Below are positions 8,643-17,288 of a DNA stretch of 64,000 nt, piece after piece. Both the position numbers and the translations under genes were made by a program. The stretch is from an uncultured Alphaproteobacteria bacterium (GTDB taxonomy: Bacteria > Pseudomonadota > Alphaproteobacteria > Rhizobiales > Ancalomicrobiaceae): contig CALBKH010000089.1 of the NCBI GenBank assembly GCA_937892955.1, positions 55,088 through 119,087 of the forward strand. Direction: 5' to 3'. The notes below the pieces were generated by a model. That model did not search any database and was not told the DNA's origin. It saw only the letters and a program-made list of their open reading frames with translations. How positions within the stretch are numbered: position 1 is the stretch's first letter; every line of letters begins with the position of its first letter.

Positions 8643-9752
8643 ATGTCCGAGGGCAAGAACAGCTGGACCTACGCTCGGTCCGGCGTCGACATCGAAGCCG
8701 GGAATGCGCTCGTCCGCCGTATCGCGCCGCTCGCCAAGGCGACGTCCCGGATCGGGGCCGACACCCAGATCGGCGGCTTCGGCGGCCTCTTCGATCTGAA
8801 GGCCTGCGGCTTCCGCGATCCGGTCCTGGTCGCCGCCAACGACGGCGTCGGAACCAAGCTCAAGATCTCGATCGAGACCGGCATCCACGACACCATCGGC
8901 ATCGACCTCGTCGCCATGAGCGTCAACGATCTCGTCGTCCAGGGCGCCGAACCGCTGTTCTTCCTCGACTATTTCGCCACCGGCAAGCTCGACCTCGAGG
9001 TCGCCGAGCGGGTCATCGCCTCGATCGCCCGCGGCTGTCAGATGGCCGGCTGTGCCCTCATCGGCGGCGAGACCGCCGAAATGCCCGACATGTACAAGGC
9101 CGACGACTACGATCTCGCCGGCTTCGCCGTCGGCGCCGTCGAACGGGACGAGATCCTGCCGAAGAAGACGACCGCCCCCGGCGACGTCCTCCTCGGCCTC
9201 GGTTCCTCCGGCGTCCATTCGAACGGCTATTCGCTGGTCCGTCGGCTGGTGAAGGAGGCAGGCCTCGACTGGAACGACGAGGCGCCCTTCCAGCCCGGCA
9301 CCTCGGTCGCCCGCGCCCTGCTCGAGCCGACCCGCATCTATGTCAAACCGATCCTCGAGGTGATGCGCTCGATCGGCGGCGTCAAGGCGATGGCGCACAT
9401 CACCGGCGGCGGCTTCCTCGAGAACATCCCGCGGGTGCTGCCCGAACTCTGCGTCGCCGAGATCGACCTCTACGCCTGCGCCGTGCCGCCGGTGTTCAAG
9501 TGGCTGGCGAGCGTCGGCGGTATCTCCGAGACCGAGATGTTGCGCACCTTCAACTGCGGCATCGGCATGGTGCTGATCGTCGAGGCCGACAAGGCCCACG
9601 ACATCTCGGAGGCCTTCCGCGCCAAGGGCGAGACCTGCGTCACCCTCGGCTGGCTCCAGGACGGCTCCGGCCGCGATGCCGACGAACACGGCAAGCGCGC
9701 CTGGGTCGACACCCGCGGCAAGCTCGACCTCACGTGGCCGCCGCGCCGATGA
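8643..9752 (+). CDS. purM: Phosphoribosylformylglycinamidine cyclo-ligase
   Basis: Fifth step of de novo purine synthesis: ATP-dependent ring closure of FGAM to AIR in the cytosol. The 369-residue protein starts SWTYARSGVDIEAGN and contains the PurM glycine/aspartate-rich ATP site DGVGTK, DLVVQGAEPLFFLDY and GGETAEMPDMY. A GGAG site lies 8 bases before the ATG. The TGA overlaps the purN ATG in an ATGA junction, so PurM and PurN are made together. The 171-bp gap to the oppositely transcribed phosphatidyltransferase must hold both promoters. Confidence 0.98.
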   Translation: MSEGKNSWTYARSGVDIEAGNALVRRIAPLAKATSRIGADTQIGGFGGLFDLKACGFRDPVLVAANDGVGTKLKISIETGIHDTIGIDLVAMSVNDLVVQGAEPLFFLDYFATGKLDLEVAERVIASIARGCQMAGCALIGGETAEMPDMYKADDYDLAGFAVGAVERDEILPKKTTAPGDVLLGLGSSGVHSNGYSLVRRLVKEAGLDWNDEAPFQPGTSVARALLEPTRIYVKPILEVMRSIGGVKAMAHITGGGFLENIPRVLPELCVAEIDLYACAVPPVFKWLASVGGISETEMLRTFNCGIGMVLIVEADKAHDISEAFRAKGETCVTLGWLQDGSGRDADEHGKRAWVDTRGKLDLTWPPRR

Positions 9753-10453
9753 CCGCGGGCGCCGCCCCCGTCACCCGCCGCCGCGTCGGGATCCTGATCT
9801 CCGGCGGTGGTTCCAACATGGCGGCGCTGATCGCGGCGGCGCAGGACCCCGCCTATCCGGCGGAGATCGTCTGCGTGATCTCCAACCGCGCCGACGCCGG
9901 CGGTCTCGCCAAGGCGCGTGCCGCCGGCGTGCCGCACGTCGTGGTCGTCGACCACAAGCATCATCCCGATCGCGAGAGCTTCGAGCGCGCCGTCCAGGCC
10001 GAACTCGAGGCGGCGCAGGTCGAACTGGTGGCGCTCGCCGGGTTCATGCGGCTGTTGACTCCCTGGTTCATCGAGCGCTGGCACGATCGGCTGATCAACA
10101 TCCATCCGGCGCTCCTGCCCTCCTACAAGGGTCTCCACACCCATGCCCGGGCGCTCGCCGACGGCGTCAAGATCGCCGGCTGCACCGTGCACTTCGTCCG
10201 CCCCGAGATGGACGTCGGCCCGATCATCGTCCAGGCGGCGGTGCCGGTCCTCGACGACGATACGCCGGACACGTTGGCGGCTCGCGTCCTCACCCAGGAG
10301 CACCGCATCTATCCGCTGGCGCTGGCCCGCGTGGCGACCGGCGCGGCGACGGTGGTGCGGGATGGCGAGGGCAACGAGGTGGTCAGGACCAACCGTTCGT
10401 CGGCGTCGGAGGCGGCTCTGATCGCGCCGATGCGAAACCATGCCGATACTTGA
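9749..10453 (+). CDS. purN: Phosphoribosylglycinamide formyltransferase
   Basis: Third step of purine synthesis: transfers formyl from 10-formyl-tetrahydrofolate to GAR. The 234-residue protein shows GILISGGGSNMAAL near the N-terminus (phosphate loop), the folate-site GFMRLL and the catalytic Asn-His-Asp set in NIHPALLPSYKGLHTHARAL and HFVRPEMDVGPII. It is translationally coupled to purM by a 4-bp overlap. An intrinsic terminator follows 40 bp after the stop, so the purMN operon ends here. Confidence 0.98.
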   Translation: MTAGAAPVTRRRVGILISGGGSNMAALIAAAQDPAYPAEIVCVISNRADAGGLAKARAAGVPHVVVVDHKHHPDRESFERAVQAELEAAQVELVALAGFMRLLTPWFIERWHDRLINIHPALLPSYKGLHTHARALADGVKIAGCTVHFVRPEMDVGPIIVQAAVPVLDDDTPDTLAARVLTQEHRIYPLALARVATGAATVVRDGEGNEVVRTNRSSASEAALIAPMRNHADT

Positions 10454-10491
10454 TCACCCCGGCTCGGCCTGTCTAACATTTCGAGTCGCGC

Positions 10492-10520
10492 ACGCCTCCC
10501 CACCATCGGGGAGGCGTTTT
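10492..10520 (+). terminator. Intrinsic terminator after purMN
   Basis: A 9-bp perfect GC-rich stem (CGCCTCCCC / GGGGAGGCG) with a 6-base loop is followed by TTTT. It lies about 40 bp after the purN stop and before the sensor/channel pair, separating the two transcription units. Confidence 0.85.
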
Positions 10521-10537
10521 CGATGTCGTAAGATTGG

Positions 10538-11569
10538 ATGTGGGGAACCTCGACCGTGATCGAAGACGAACCGCCGAGCCGCCCTGCACTCCTCGAACGT
10601 CTGCGATCGCGTTTGGCGATCTCGATCGGGACCGCCGTCGTGATCGCCGCGACGCTCGGTGCGATGTTGCATCTGGCGGTTTCGGCGCAACGAGAAATCG
10701 CGCGCGAGGACCGCCTCGCCCGCATGCGCGCCACCGGCCAGGCGCTCACCTCGGCGATCGATCGGGCCGGCCGCTTCGCCCTCGCCCAGGCCGAGACCAC
10801 CGCACGGCGCCCGGCCGTCCAGAAGGCGCTCGCCATCGAGGACCGTGCGGCGCTGGGCGAGCTGTCCGAGGGTCCCTGGGCCTATCTGAAGGAACAGAGC
10901 GGCGTCACCATCTACGGTTATCACTCGGCCGACATGCGCTACCTCCTCCGCGTCCACAAGCCGGAGAGCCACGGCGACGACGTTTCTCGGCAACGGCCGA
11001 TGGTGCTCGCCGCCAACAAGAGTGGTCGCTCGCAGGTCGGTATCGAGATCGGCGTCACCGGCCTGGTCGGCGTGCGCGGCGTCGCGCCGATCCGGCTCGG
11101 TGACCGGCTCGTCGGCACGATGGAGGTCGGCCTCGACCTGCAGCCGATCCTCGATCAGGTGAGAGCCGCGACCAACACCGATCTGGCGGTCGTGCTCAGC
11201 CGCTCTCTCGCCGGTCTGCCGGCGGCGGACGGCGCGGCCGGCGATCTGATGATCACTGCGACGACCGATCCGGTGCGGTTCCTCGAGGCGTTGCGGGCCG
11301 GCCGCCTGCCGATCGTGCGCGAGACCGAGATCGGCTCGCTCGCCGGAGGCGACGTCGAAGACGCGCTGCTTCGCATGCCGCTCGTCGACTTCTCCGGGCG
11401 CCTCGTCGGCAACCTGTTGCTCCACGACGCCTTCCCCGAACAGGCCGCGCAGGAGCGTCGGATCTCGACGGACCTGTCAGTGGTCGCGATCGTCGGGGGC
11501 ATCCTCGCCTTCGCCGTCTTCTCGGTGCTCGCCTTCGGCGTCGTCGGACGGCGGGAGAACGAGACATGA
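10538..11569 (+). CDS. Membrane-anchored dCache_3-like sensor protein without output domain
   Basis: A 343-residue protein with one membrane span near residues 27-49, a large periplasmic region and a second span near 312-336, ending seven residues later. The periplasmic part matches the double-Cache (dCache_3) pattern by eye: GYHSADMRYLLRVHKPE, then RPMVLAANKSGRSQVGIE and GLVGVRGVAPIRLGDRLVG, elements otherwise found in chemoreceptors and histidine kinases. No HAMP, kinase, MCP or cyclase domain follows. A GTG six codons in is an alternative start. The stop overlaps the ATG of the ligand-gated channel gene by 4 bp, so the two proteins are probably made in fixed ratio; I infer that this protein senses a small ligand for the channel. 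Confidence 0.8.
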   Translation: MWGTSTVIEDEPPSRPALLERLRSRLAISIGTAVVIAATLGAMLHLAVSAQREIAREDRLARMRATGQALTSAIDRAGRFALAQAETTARRPAVQKALAIEDRAALGELSEGPWAYLKEQSGVTIYGYHSADMRYLLRVHKPESHGDDVSRQRPMVLAANKSGRSQVGIEIGVTGLVGVRGVAPIRLGDRLVGTMEVGLDLQPILDQVRAATNTDLAVVLSRSLAGLPAADGAAGDLMITATTDPVRFLEALRAGRLPIVRETEIGSLAGGDVEDALLRMPLVDFSGRLVGNLLLHDAFPEQAAQERRISTDLSVVAIVGGILAFAVFSVLAFGVVGRRENET

Positions 11570-12624
11570 TCCGGTTCTTGGCCGCGCTTCTCACCCTGCT
11601 GACGCTCTTCGGGGCGGCGCCGGCGGCGCGCGCCGCCGAGATCGATCTGCCCGATGGGATCGAATTGCCGCTGAAGGTGCGGTTGGCGTTGCGCATCCTC
11701 GACGTCACGGAGATCAAGGAGGTCGCCGGTCAGGCCCGGCTCTTCGTCGAGATCACCCAGCGTTGGCGCGATCCGCGCAACGCCTTCGATCCCATCGCGG
11801 TCGGCACGCCGCGCGTCGACCGGGTCGGCGAGGAGGCGCAACGCCATCTGCAGGCGGTCTGGACGCCCGGCATCGTCATCGACAACCAGATCGGCGACGC
11901 GGACGGCCGGACGGTCGCGGTGTCGACCCACGAGCACGGCGAGGTCGTCGTCGTCGAGCGCTACGAAGCGGATTTCCGGGTCGCCACCGACATGACCGCA
12001 TTCCCCTTCGATCAGCAGAAGATCCAATTGTCCTTCTCCGCGCCGCGTTGGGCCAAGCAGGACGTCCTGCTCGTCAGCACCGATGCCGACCGCGGTTTCT
12101 CGAAGGTCGCCGATCGCCTCGCCGTCACCGACTGGCGCGCCCTCGGGCTCGTTTTCGCCAATACCGAGACGGCGGGTTGGAACGCGCGCAGCTACTCCCG
12201 TCTCGACGCCACGCTGTCGATCGAGCGTCTGTCGGAGCGATACATCCTGCGCATCTTCATTCCGATCGTCGCGGTGCTCGCGGTATCGATCTACGTGCTG
12301 TGGGCGCCCGGCCTCGGCCCGACCGACAAGGGGGGGCTGATCTTCTCCGCACTGCTCGCGCTGGCGGCGATCAGCTTCACCTTCGAATCGAGCTTTCCCG
12401 GCTGCATCTCGCTCAACACGCCGATCGCCCAGATCATCTCGCTCGGCTACGTGTACCTCGTGGCGGTGCTGCTCTTCGACAGCTTGCTCGGGGTTCCCTG
12501 CGGCAAGCCGCTTTCGCGCCTGCACCGACCCTGCCGAGAGATTCGCCGACAGGTGTCCTGGGCGCTGCCCGCGATCATGACGACCGTGTGTCTCGGCGTC
12601 GTCCTGCGGGCGTTGCCGGTGTGA
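11566..12624 (+). CDS. Pentameric ligand-gated ion channel homologue (Cys-loop/GLIC superfamily)
   Basis: Prokaryotic relative of nicotinic/GABA-A type receptors, expected to be a homopentamer in the inner membrane. A signal peptide (to about residue 23) is followed by a beta-rich extracellular domain with the superfamily signatures WRDPR (67-71), VWTPGIVIDN (98-107, the W-x-P motif) and the Pro-loop FPFDQQ (146-151), which replaces the Cys-loop. Four membrane helices follow: M1 about 226-247, M2 about 256-277 (GGLIFSALLALAAISFTFE, pore lining), M3 about 285-306, M4 about 332-350. Size 352 residues is typical. The gene is translationally coupled to a dCache sensor gene. Ligand and ion selectivity are unknown. 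Confidence 0.88.
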   Translation: MIRFLAALLTLLTLFGAAPAARAAEIDLPDGIELPLKVRLALRILDVTEIKEVAGQARLFVEITQRWRDPRNAFDPIAVGTPRVDRVGEEAQRHLQAVWTPGIVIDNQIGDADGRTVAVSTHEHGEVVVVERYEADFRVATDMTAFPFDQQKIQLSFSAPRWAKQDVLLVSTDADRGFSKVADRLAVTDWRALGLVFANTETAGWNARSYSRLDATLSIERLSERYILRIFIPIVAVLAVSIYVLWAPGLGPTDKGGLIFSALLALAAISFTFESSFPGCISLNTPIAQIISLGYVYLVAVLLFDSLLGVPCGKPLSRLHRPCREIRRQVSWALPAIMTTVCLGVVLRALPV

Positions 12625-12653
12625 TCCGGCGTCGCGAAGCGAGCCGCCGGATC
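12623..12653 (+). terminator. Hairpin just after the ion-channel gene
   Basis: A perfect 9-bp inverted repeat (GATCCGGCG / CGCCGGATC) with an inner TCGC/GCGA stem overlaps the stop codon. There is no T-run after it, so it may stabilise the 3' end rather than terminate by itself. A second small hairpin (GGCGGAA/TTCCGCC, 12762-12787) lies before the convergent moeA end; nothing else is seen in this 185-bp gap. Confidence 0.4.
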
Positions 12654-12809
12654 TCGTACGACGGAGCGGTAGCCCTCGATCGCCGCGGCTCACACATCCG
12701 CCGCGGACGCATCGAACAGATCGAAAATTCGTCGGCTCGGGCGCGGTGACGGTGCGAGGGCGGCGGAATACGCTTCGCTGTTCCGCCCTACGGCATCTTC
12801 GCCGCACGC

Positions 12810-14063
12810 TCACAAGATCAGCCGGTAATCCAGGAACGCCACCTCTTCGCCCGGCGCCAAGCTGGTCCGCTCCTCGGCGAGTTCGACGAGGCCGTCGGTG
12901 CGGGTGAGCGAGGTGACGACGCCGGCGCCGTCGACCGGGTATTTCACCGCCACCGGCCGCCCGTCGCGCAGCTCGAGCGACACCCGCACATATTCGCGCC
13001 GCCCGGTCTTCTTCTTGTAGGCGAAGTCGGAGACGACGGTCTGCGGCATCACCGGCAAGGCCGCAGAGCCGGCGAGCTTCATCACCAGCGGGCGGAGCAC
13101 GTGGGCCCAGGTGACGAAGACCGCCACCGGATTGCCGGGCAGGCCGACGAAGGGCGTGCCCTCGATCACTCCCATCGCCACAGGCCGGCCCGGCTTGATG
13201 GCGAGGCGCCAGAAGGCCAGCGAGCCGTGGGCGGTGAGCGCGGCGCGGACGTGGTCCTCCTCGCCGGTCGAGACCCCGCCCGAGGTGACGACGAGATCGT
13301 GGCCACGCGCCGCCTCGAGAATGCGGGCGCCCGTCTCGCCGATCTCGTCCTTCAGAATGCCGAGGTCGGTGACCTCGCATCCCGCCCGCGTCAGCATCGC
13401 CATCAGCGAGAAGCGGTTGCTGTCGTAGAGCGAGGCCGGGGCCAGCGGGCTGCCGGGCTCGAGGATCTCGTCGCCGGTCGAGAACACGGCGACGCGCGGC
13501 CGCCGGCGTACGGTGACCTCGGCGACGCCGAGCGCGCCGAGCAGCGCCACGTCGCGCGGGTCGAGCCGCCGCCCGGCGGGCAGCGCCGGCGTACCGCGGG
13601 CGATATCCTCGCCCTTGGGGCGGGCGTTGGCGCCGGGCTTCAGCCCCGCCGGCAGCGAGACTCGGCCGTCGTCGAGGAGGCGGACGTCCTCCTGCATGAA
13701 GACCGTGTCGCAGCCGACCGGCATCGGCGCGCCGGTGAAGATGCGCACCGCCACCCCCTCCCCGGCCGCATGACCGGCGCCGTGTCCGGCGGCGATGCGG
13801 CCGGAGACCGGCAGGACGGTCTCACCGGAGGCGGCGAGCGAGGCATGGGCGACGGCGTATCCGTCGACGGCGGAATTGTCGAAGGCGGGCAGATCGATCG
13901 GCGCGGCGAGCTCCTCGGCGATCACGCGGCCGTCGGCGTGCGTCAGCGGGACGATCTCGGTCTCGGTGACCGCCGGTACCCGATCGGCGACCAGGGCGAG
14001 GCCCTCCTCGATCCGCATCAGTTCTCCGCCGAAGGCGAAGGCGTCGTCGCTCAGCTGCGCCAT
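12810..14063 (-). CDS. moeA: Molybdopterin molybdotransferase MoeA
   Basis: Inserts molybdate (or tungstate) into adenylated molybdopterin to finish the metal cofactor. The 417-residue protein has the MoeA order: domain I/II with PAFDNSAVDGYAV, domain III with FSTGDEIL, YDSNRFSLMAML and TSGGVSTGEEDHV, KPGRPVAMG and GLPGNPVAVFV, then the C-terminal beta domain with RREYVRV. The start ATG gives AQLSDDAF; an upstream ATG at 14132 adds 23 residues of poor match. It lies 93 bp downstream of tupA on the same strand, so import of the oxyanion and its insertion into cofactor are likely co-expressed. Confidence 0.94.
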   Translation of the reverse strand: MAQLSDDAFAFGGELMRIEEGLALVADRVPAVTETEIVPLTHADGRVIAEELAAPIDLPAFDNSAVDGYAVAHASLAASGETVLPVSGRIAAGHGAGHAAGEGVAVRIFTGAPMPVGCDTVFMQEDVRLLDDGRVSLPAGLKPGANARPKGEDIARGTPALPAGRRLDPRDVALLGALGVAEVTVRRRPRVAVFSTGDEILEPGSPLAPASLYDSNRFSLMAMLTRAGCEVTDLGILKDEIGETGARILEAARGHDLVVTSGGVSTGEEDHVRAALTAHGSLAFWRLAIKPGRPVAMGVIEGTPFVGLPGNPVAVFVTWAHVLRPLVMKLAGSAALPVMPQTVVSDFAYKKKTGRREYVRVSLELRDGRPVAVKYPVDGAGVVTSLTRTDGLVELAEERTSLAPGEEVAFLDYRLIL

Positions 14064-14156
14064 GATCCGTCCGTCGTTGCGAGTGTCACGAAAGAAGCGA
14101 GGGGCGGTCGCCCGCCCCTCCCTATCTAGCATCCCGAGCGCGCTCCGCCAGCCGGC

Positions 14157-15011
14157 TCACGCCCCGGCGTCGTTCGCGTTGGGGAAGAACAGCTGCTGTC
14201 CGCCGATCTTGTAGTCGGCGATCGCCTTCTGACCTTCGGGGCCGACCACCCAATCGATGAAGGCCTGACCGTCCGCCGCCTTGACGTGCGCGAACTTGTC
14301 CGGGTTCACCAGCATGATGCCGTACTGGTTGAACAGCGCCTTGTCGCCTTCGACGGCGATGTCGAGATCGCTGCGGTTCTTGAAGCTGATCCAGGTGCCG
14401 CGGTCGGCGAGCACATAGGCGCCCATCGACGAGGAGATGTTGAGCGCCGCGCCCATGCCCTGGCCGATCTCGCGGTACCAGGCGCCCTTGGCCGTCGCCA
14501 TGTCGACGCCCGCCTTCTTCCACAGCGCCAACTCGGCCTGATGGGTGCCGGACCGGTCGCCGCGAGAGACGAACGGCGCCTGTTTCGCCTGGATGGCGCG
14601 CAACGCCGCGGCGATGTCCGTCGTGCCTCTGATGCCGGCCGGATCCGATTTCGGACCGATCAGGACGAAGTCGTTGTACATCACCGGCTTGCGCGCCTTG
14701 GAAAATCCTTCGGCGACGAACTTTTCTTCCGCCGGCTTGGCATGGACGAAGAGAACGTCGGCGTCGCCACGCCGTCCGGTGTCGAGCGCCTGACCGGTGC
14801 CCTGTGCCACGACCTTGACCTCGATGCCGGTCTTCTTGCTGAAGAGCGGCAGAATATGGTCGAAAAGCCCGGAATCTCGGGTCGACGTGGTCGACGCGAC
14901 GGTGATCGAGCGGCCGCCGGCCGGCGCTGCCGTCTGCGCGAGCGCAGCCCCGCTCGCCATCACCAGCGCCGCGGCGGCGGCCACGAAGGTTCTGCGGTCG
15001 ATTCGAATCAT
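14157..15011 (-). CDS. tupA: Tungstate ABC transporter substrate-binding protein TupA
   Basis: Periplasmic oxyanion-binding protein, 284 residues. The signal sequence has a twin-arginine-like RIDRRTF followed by a hydrophobic stretch ending ALAQ. The mature start ITVASTTSTRDSGLFDHILP contains the TTTS-like STTST block that in TupA/WtpA-type proteins contacts tungstate, and GTGQALDTGRRGDADVLFVHAK plus RGDRSGTHQAE are TupA-typical, distinguishing it from ModA. A strong AGGGAGGAA site precedes the ATG. It follows tupC by 34 bp. Selectivity for tungstate over molybdate is a family inference. Confidence 0.9.
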   Translation of the reverse strand: MIRIDRRTFVAAAAALVMASGAALAQTAAPAGGRSITVASTTSTRDSGLFDHILPLFSKKTGIEVKVVAQGTGQALDTGRRGDADVLFVHAKPAEEKFVAEGFSKARKPVMYNDFVLIGPKSDPAGIRGTTDIAAALRAIQAKQAPFVSRGDRSGTHQAELALWKKAGVDMATAKGAWYREIGQGMGAALNISSSMGAYVLADRGTWISFKNRSDLDIAVEGDKALFNQYGIMLVNPDKFAHVKAADGQAFIDWVVGPEGQKAIADYKIGGQQLFFPNANDAGA

Positions 15012-15045
15012 GTCGTCTTCCTCCCTGGGATTTTCGTTCGAGACG

Positions 15046-15780
15046 TCAAATCAGTTCGCCGTCTAAGAAATGCACGGCCTCTTCGGTTCTCGGGCGCGCG
15101 AAGAACACCGCCGCCGGGCCCGTTTCGACGATGCGGCCGCGGTTCATGAAGACGATGCGGGTCGCCAGACGCCGCGCCTGCCCGAGATCGTGGGAGGCCA
15201 TCATCAGCGTCCGGCCCTCCGCCGTCAGGCCGGTGAGCATCTCCTCGATCGTCCGCGTCGCCGCCGGGTCGAGCTGCGACGTCGGCTCGTCGAGGAAGAG
15301 CAGTTCCGGGTCGAGCGCCCAGGCCCGGGCGATGGCGAGGCGCTGCTGCTCGCCACCCGACAACAGCCGCGCCGGCCGCCCCGCGAGATGGGCGAGGCGG
15401 AACCGCTCGAGCGTCTCGGCCGTCTTGGCGCGCCGGGCCCGCCAGCCGACGCCTGCCGCGGCGAGGGCGTGGGTGAGATTGTCGTGGGCCGAGCGGCGCA
15501 GCATCACCGGCTTCTGGAACACCATGGCGTGGCGGCGGCGACCGGTCGTCTCCCCCTCCCCCGCCGCCCAGTCGATGCGGCCGCGGCTCGGGGCGAGCAG
15601 TCCATGGGCGAGACGCAGCAGGATCGACTTTCCCGCGCCGTTCGGCCCGAGCAGCACGGTGGTGTGGCCGCGTTCGACGGTGAGGTCGAGATCACGAACG
15701 AGATCCTGGCCGCCGACCGAGAAGCCGACACCTTCGAATCGCAACGGTAGGATGGAGGTGGTTTCGCGCATCGGGATCAT
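15046..15780 (-). CDS. tupC: Tungstate ABC transporter ATP-binding protein TupC
   Basis: Cytosolic ABC ATPase of 244 residues. Walker A is GPNGAGKSILLRL, Q-loop lies in MVFQKPVML, the signature is LLSGGEQQRLAIARAW, Walker B is LLFLDEPTSQLD and the switch histidine is in MASHDLGQARRLA. There is no TOBE domain, unlike ModC. Its ATG overlaps the tupB stop as ATGA; a second Met three codons in is possible. Works with TupB (membrane) and TupA (binding protein). Confidence 0.9.
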   Translation of the reverse strand: MIPMRETTSILPLRFEGVGFSVGGQDLVRDLDLTVERGHTTVLLGPNGAGKSILLRLAHGLLAPSRGRIDWAAGEGETTGRRRHAMVFQKPVMLRRSAHDNLTHALAAAGVGWRARRAKTAETLERFRLAHLAGRPARLLSGGEQQRLAIARAWALDPELLFLDEPTSQLDPAATRTIEEMLTGLTAEGRTLMMASHDLGQARRLATRIVFMNRGRIVETGPAAVFFARPRTEEAVHFLDGELI

Positions 15781-16484
15781 CCGGCGAAGCGGGCGCCGAT
15801 GCGCCCGGCCATGAAGGCTGCCGCGTTGATCGCCAGCGTCAGGCCGACCAGGGTGATGCCGAGGCCGAGCGCCAGCGGCAGATCCCCCTTGGAGGTTTCG
15901 AGGGCGATCGCGGTGGTCATCGTGCGGGTGTGGCCGGCGATGTTGCCGCCGACGATCAGCACCGCACCGACCTCCGCCGAGGCGCGGCCGAAGCCGGCGA
16001 GGAGCGCCGTCGTCAGCGAGAAGCGGCCGTCCCACAGCAGCGTCGGCACGGCGCGGGCGCCGACGAGGTCGATCGAGCGCAGATGGTCTCCGTATTCGCT
16101 CCACAGGTCCTCGATCACCTGACGCGTGAGCGCCACGACGATCGGCAGGATCAGCACGGTCTGCGCCACCACCATCGCACCCGGCGTGAACAGGAGGCCG
16201 AAGGCGCCGAGCGGCCCCGAGCGCGACAGGAGCAGGAAGATCAGCAAGCCGGCCACCACCGGCGGCAGGCCCATCAGCGCGTTGACCACCACGACCAGCA
16301 CGGTGCGTCCGGGAAAGCGCGAGATGCCGAGGAGCGCGCCGAGCGGCAGGCCGATCACCGCGGCGATCGCCAGGGCCGAGAGCGTCACCTGGAGACTGAG
16401 CGCGACGACGCCGAGAAAGGCCGGATCGAGGCCGACGATCAGTCCGAAAGCGGCCGCCAGGGCGGAGGCGAAATCCGTCGCCAC
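15777..16484 (-). CDS. tupB: Tungstate ABC transporter permease TupB
   Basis: Inner-membrane permease with five to six hydrophobic segments. The EAA loop that docks on the ATPase is visible around LRSIDLVGARAVPTLLWDGRFSLTTALLAGFGRA in part, ending with the EVGAVLIVGGNIAGHTRTMTT region typical of TupB. I favour a GTG start giving ATDFASALAAAFGLIVGL, 10 bases after GGGAGG; an ATG at 16538 would add 18 residues. First gene of the tupBCA set and coupled to tupC by a 4-bp overlap. The 148-bp gap to the DUF2478 gene holds no clear hairpin. Confidence 0.88.
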   Translation of the reverse strand: MATDFASALAAAFGLIVGLDPAFLGVVALSLQVTLSALAIAAVIGLPLGALLGISRFPGRTVLVVVVNALMGLPPVVAGLLIFLLLSRSGPLGAFGLLFTPGAMVVAQTVLILPIVVALTRQVIEDLWSEYGDHLRSIDLVGARAVPTLLWDGRFSLTTALLAGFGRASAEVGAVLIVGGNIAGHTRTMTTAIALETSKGDLPLALGLGITLVGLTLAINAAAFMAGRIGARFAG

Positions 16485-16632
16485 GTCGTCGCATCCTCCC
16501 GGAGTTTCACCCGCCGCTTTTCGAGGAGCGGCCATCACCGTCGTGCGGCGCAGTGATGCGTCGCGTCCGGGTGATCATAGCGCTTTCGAGGGCGATGGCC
16601 AGAGGCTCGTTTCGCCTCCGTTTCCCCGGGGG

Positions 16633-17187
16633 TCAGTCGGGGCGGTTCGACGCGGCGGCGGTCGCGCGGTCGACCCAGGCGAGGATCGCGTCGACATCGG
16701 GGGGAAGGCGTGCCCAGTCGTCGCCGACGAACTCCCGCCACCGGCCGAGCTGGTTTTCGCGCAGAACCACCAGGGTCGGGATGTCGGCGACCATGGCGGC
16801 GCCGATTTCGTCGCGCACGCCGTGGCCGGCCGCCTCCTGTTTGGCGAACTTACCGGCGAGGACGAGGTCGACCCCCTCCTCCACCGCCGCCAGGATCACC
16901 AGACTGGCGCGCGCCAATCCGTCGACGTCGAGGATGCAGCTCTCGGCGCCGGCGCCGAGTTCCTGAGAGATCGAGATCGCCGCGCCGCCGCGCAGATCGT
17001 CGAGCAGCATCTCGCGCCGACCGTTGGCCATGAGGCCGCCGTAGCGCGGGACCACCCCACCGAGGCGCAGCGAGCCACGCGCTGTGAGCCTCTCGCGCAG
17101 GTCGGCCAGGAGCAGTTCGATCTCGGTATCGCCGGAATAGACGACGCCTGCCAGGCGGTGGGTGTCGCCGGTCGGCTCCTCGGCCAT
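16633..17187 (-). CDS. DUF2478 domain protein, associated with Mo/W transport
   Basis: A 184-residue soluble protein. It shows the DUF2478 pattern by eye: LAGVVYSGDTEIELLLADL at the N-terminus, GGAAISISQELGAGAESCILD in the middle, and GVDLVLAGKFAKQEAAGHG then EIGAAMVADIPTLVVL near the C-terminus. The fold resembles P-loop-like nucleotide proteins, but no good Walker A is present. Family members frequently neighbour molybdate or tungstate uptake and molybdoenzyme genes; here it lies immediately upstream of tupBCA on the same strand. The biochemical role is unknown. Start chosen at the ATG giving AEEPTGDTH; longer frames run into low-complexity arginine-rich shadow sequence. Confidence 0.8.
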   Translation of the reverse strand: MAEEPTGDTHRLAGVVYSGDTEIELLLADLRERLTARGSLRLGGVVPRYGGLMANGRREMLLDDLRGGAAISISQELGAGAESCILDVDGLARASLVILAAVEEGVDLVLAGKFAKQEAAGHGVRDEIGAAMVADIPTLVVLRENQLGRWREFVGDDWARLPPDVDAILAWVDRATAAASNRPD

Positions 17188-17288
17188 GGTGTCGATCGCC
17201 TCGCTCGTGGTTGGTCGCGCGAGCCTAACCGTCCGGGCCGATCCGGTCGAGCCCGGCGTCGTCGCGGTGTCGGGCCGCGGTCCGACCG

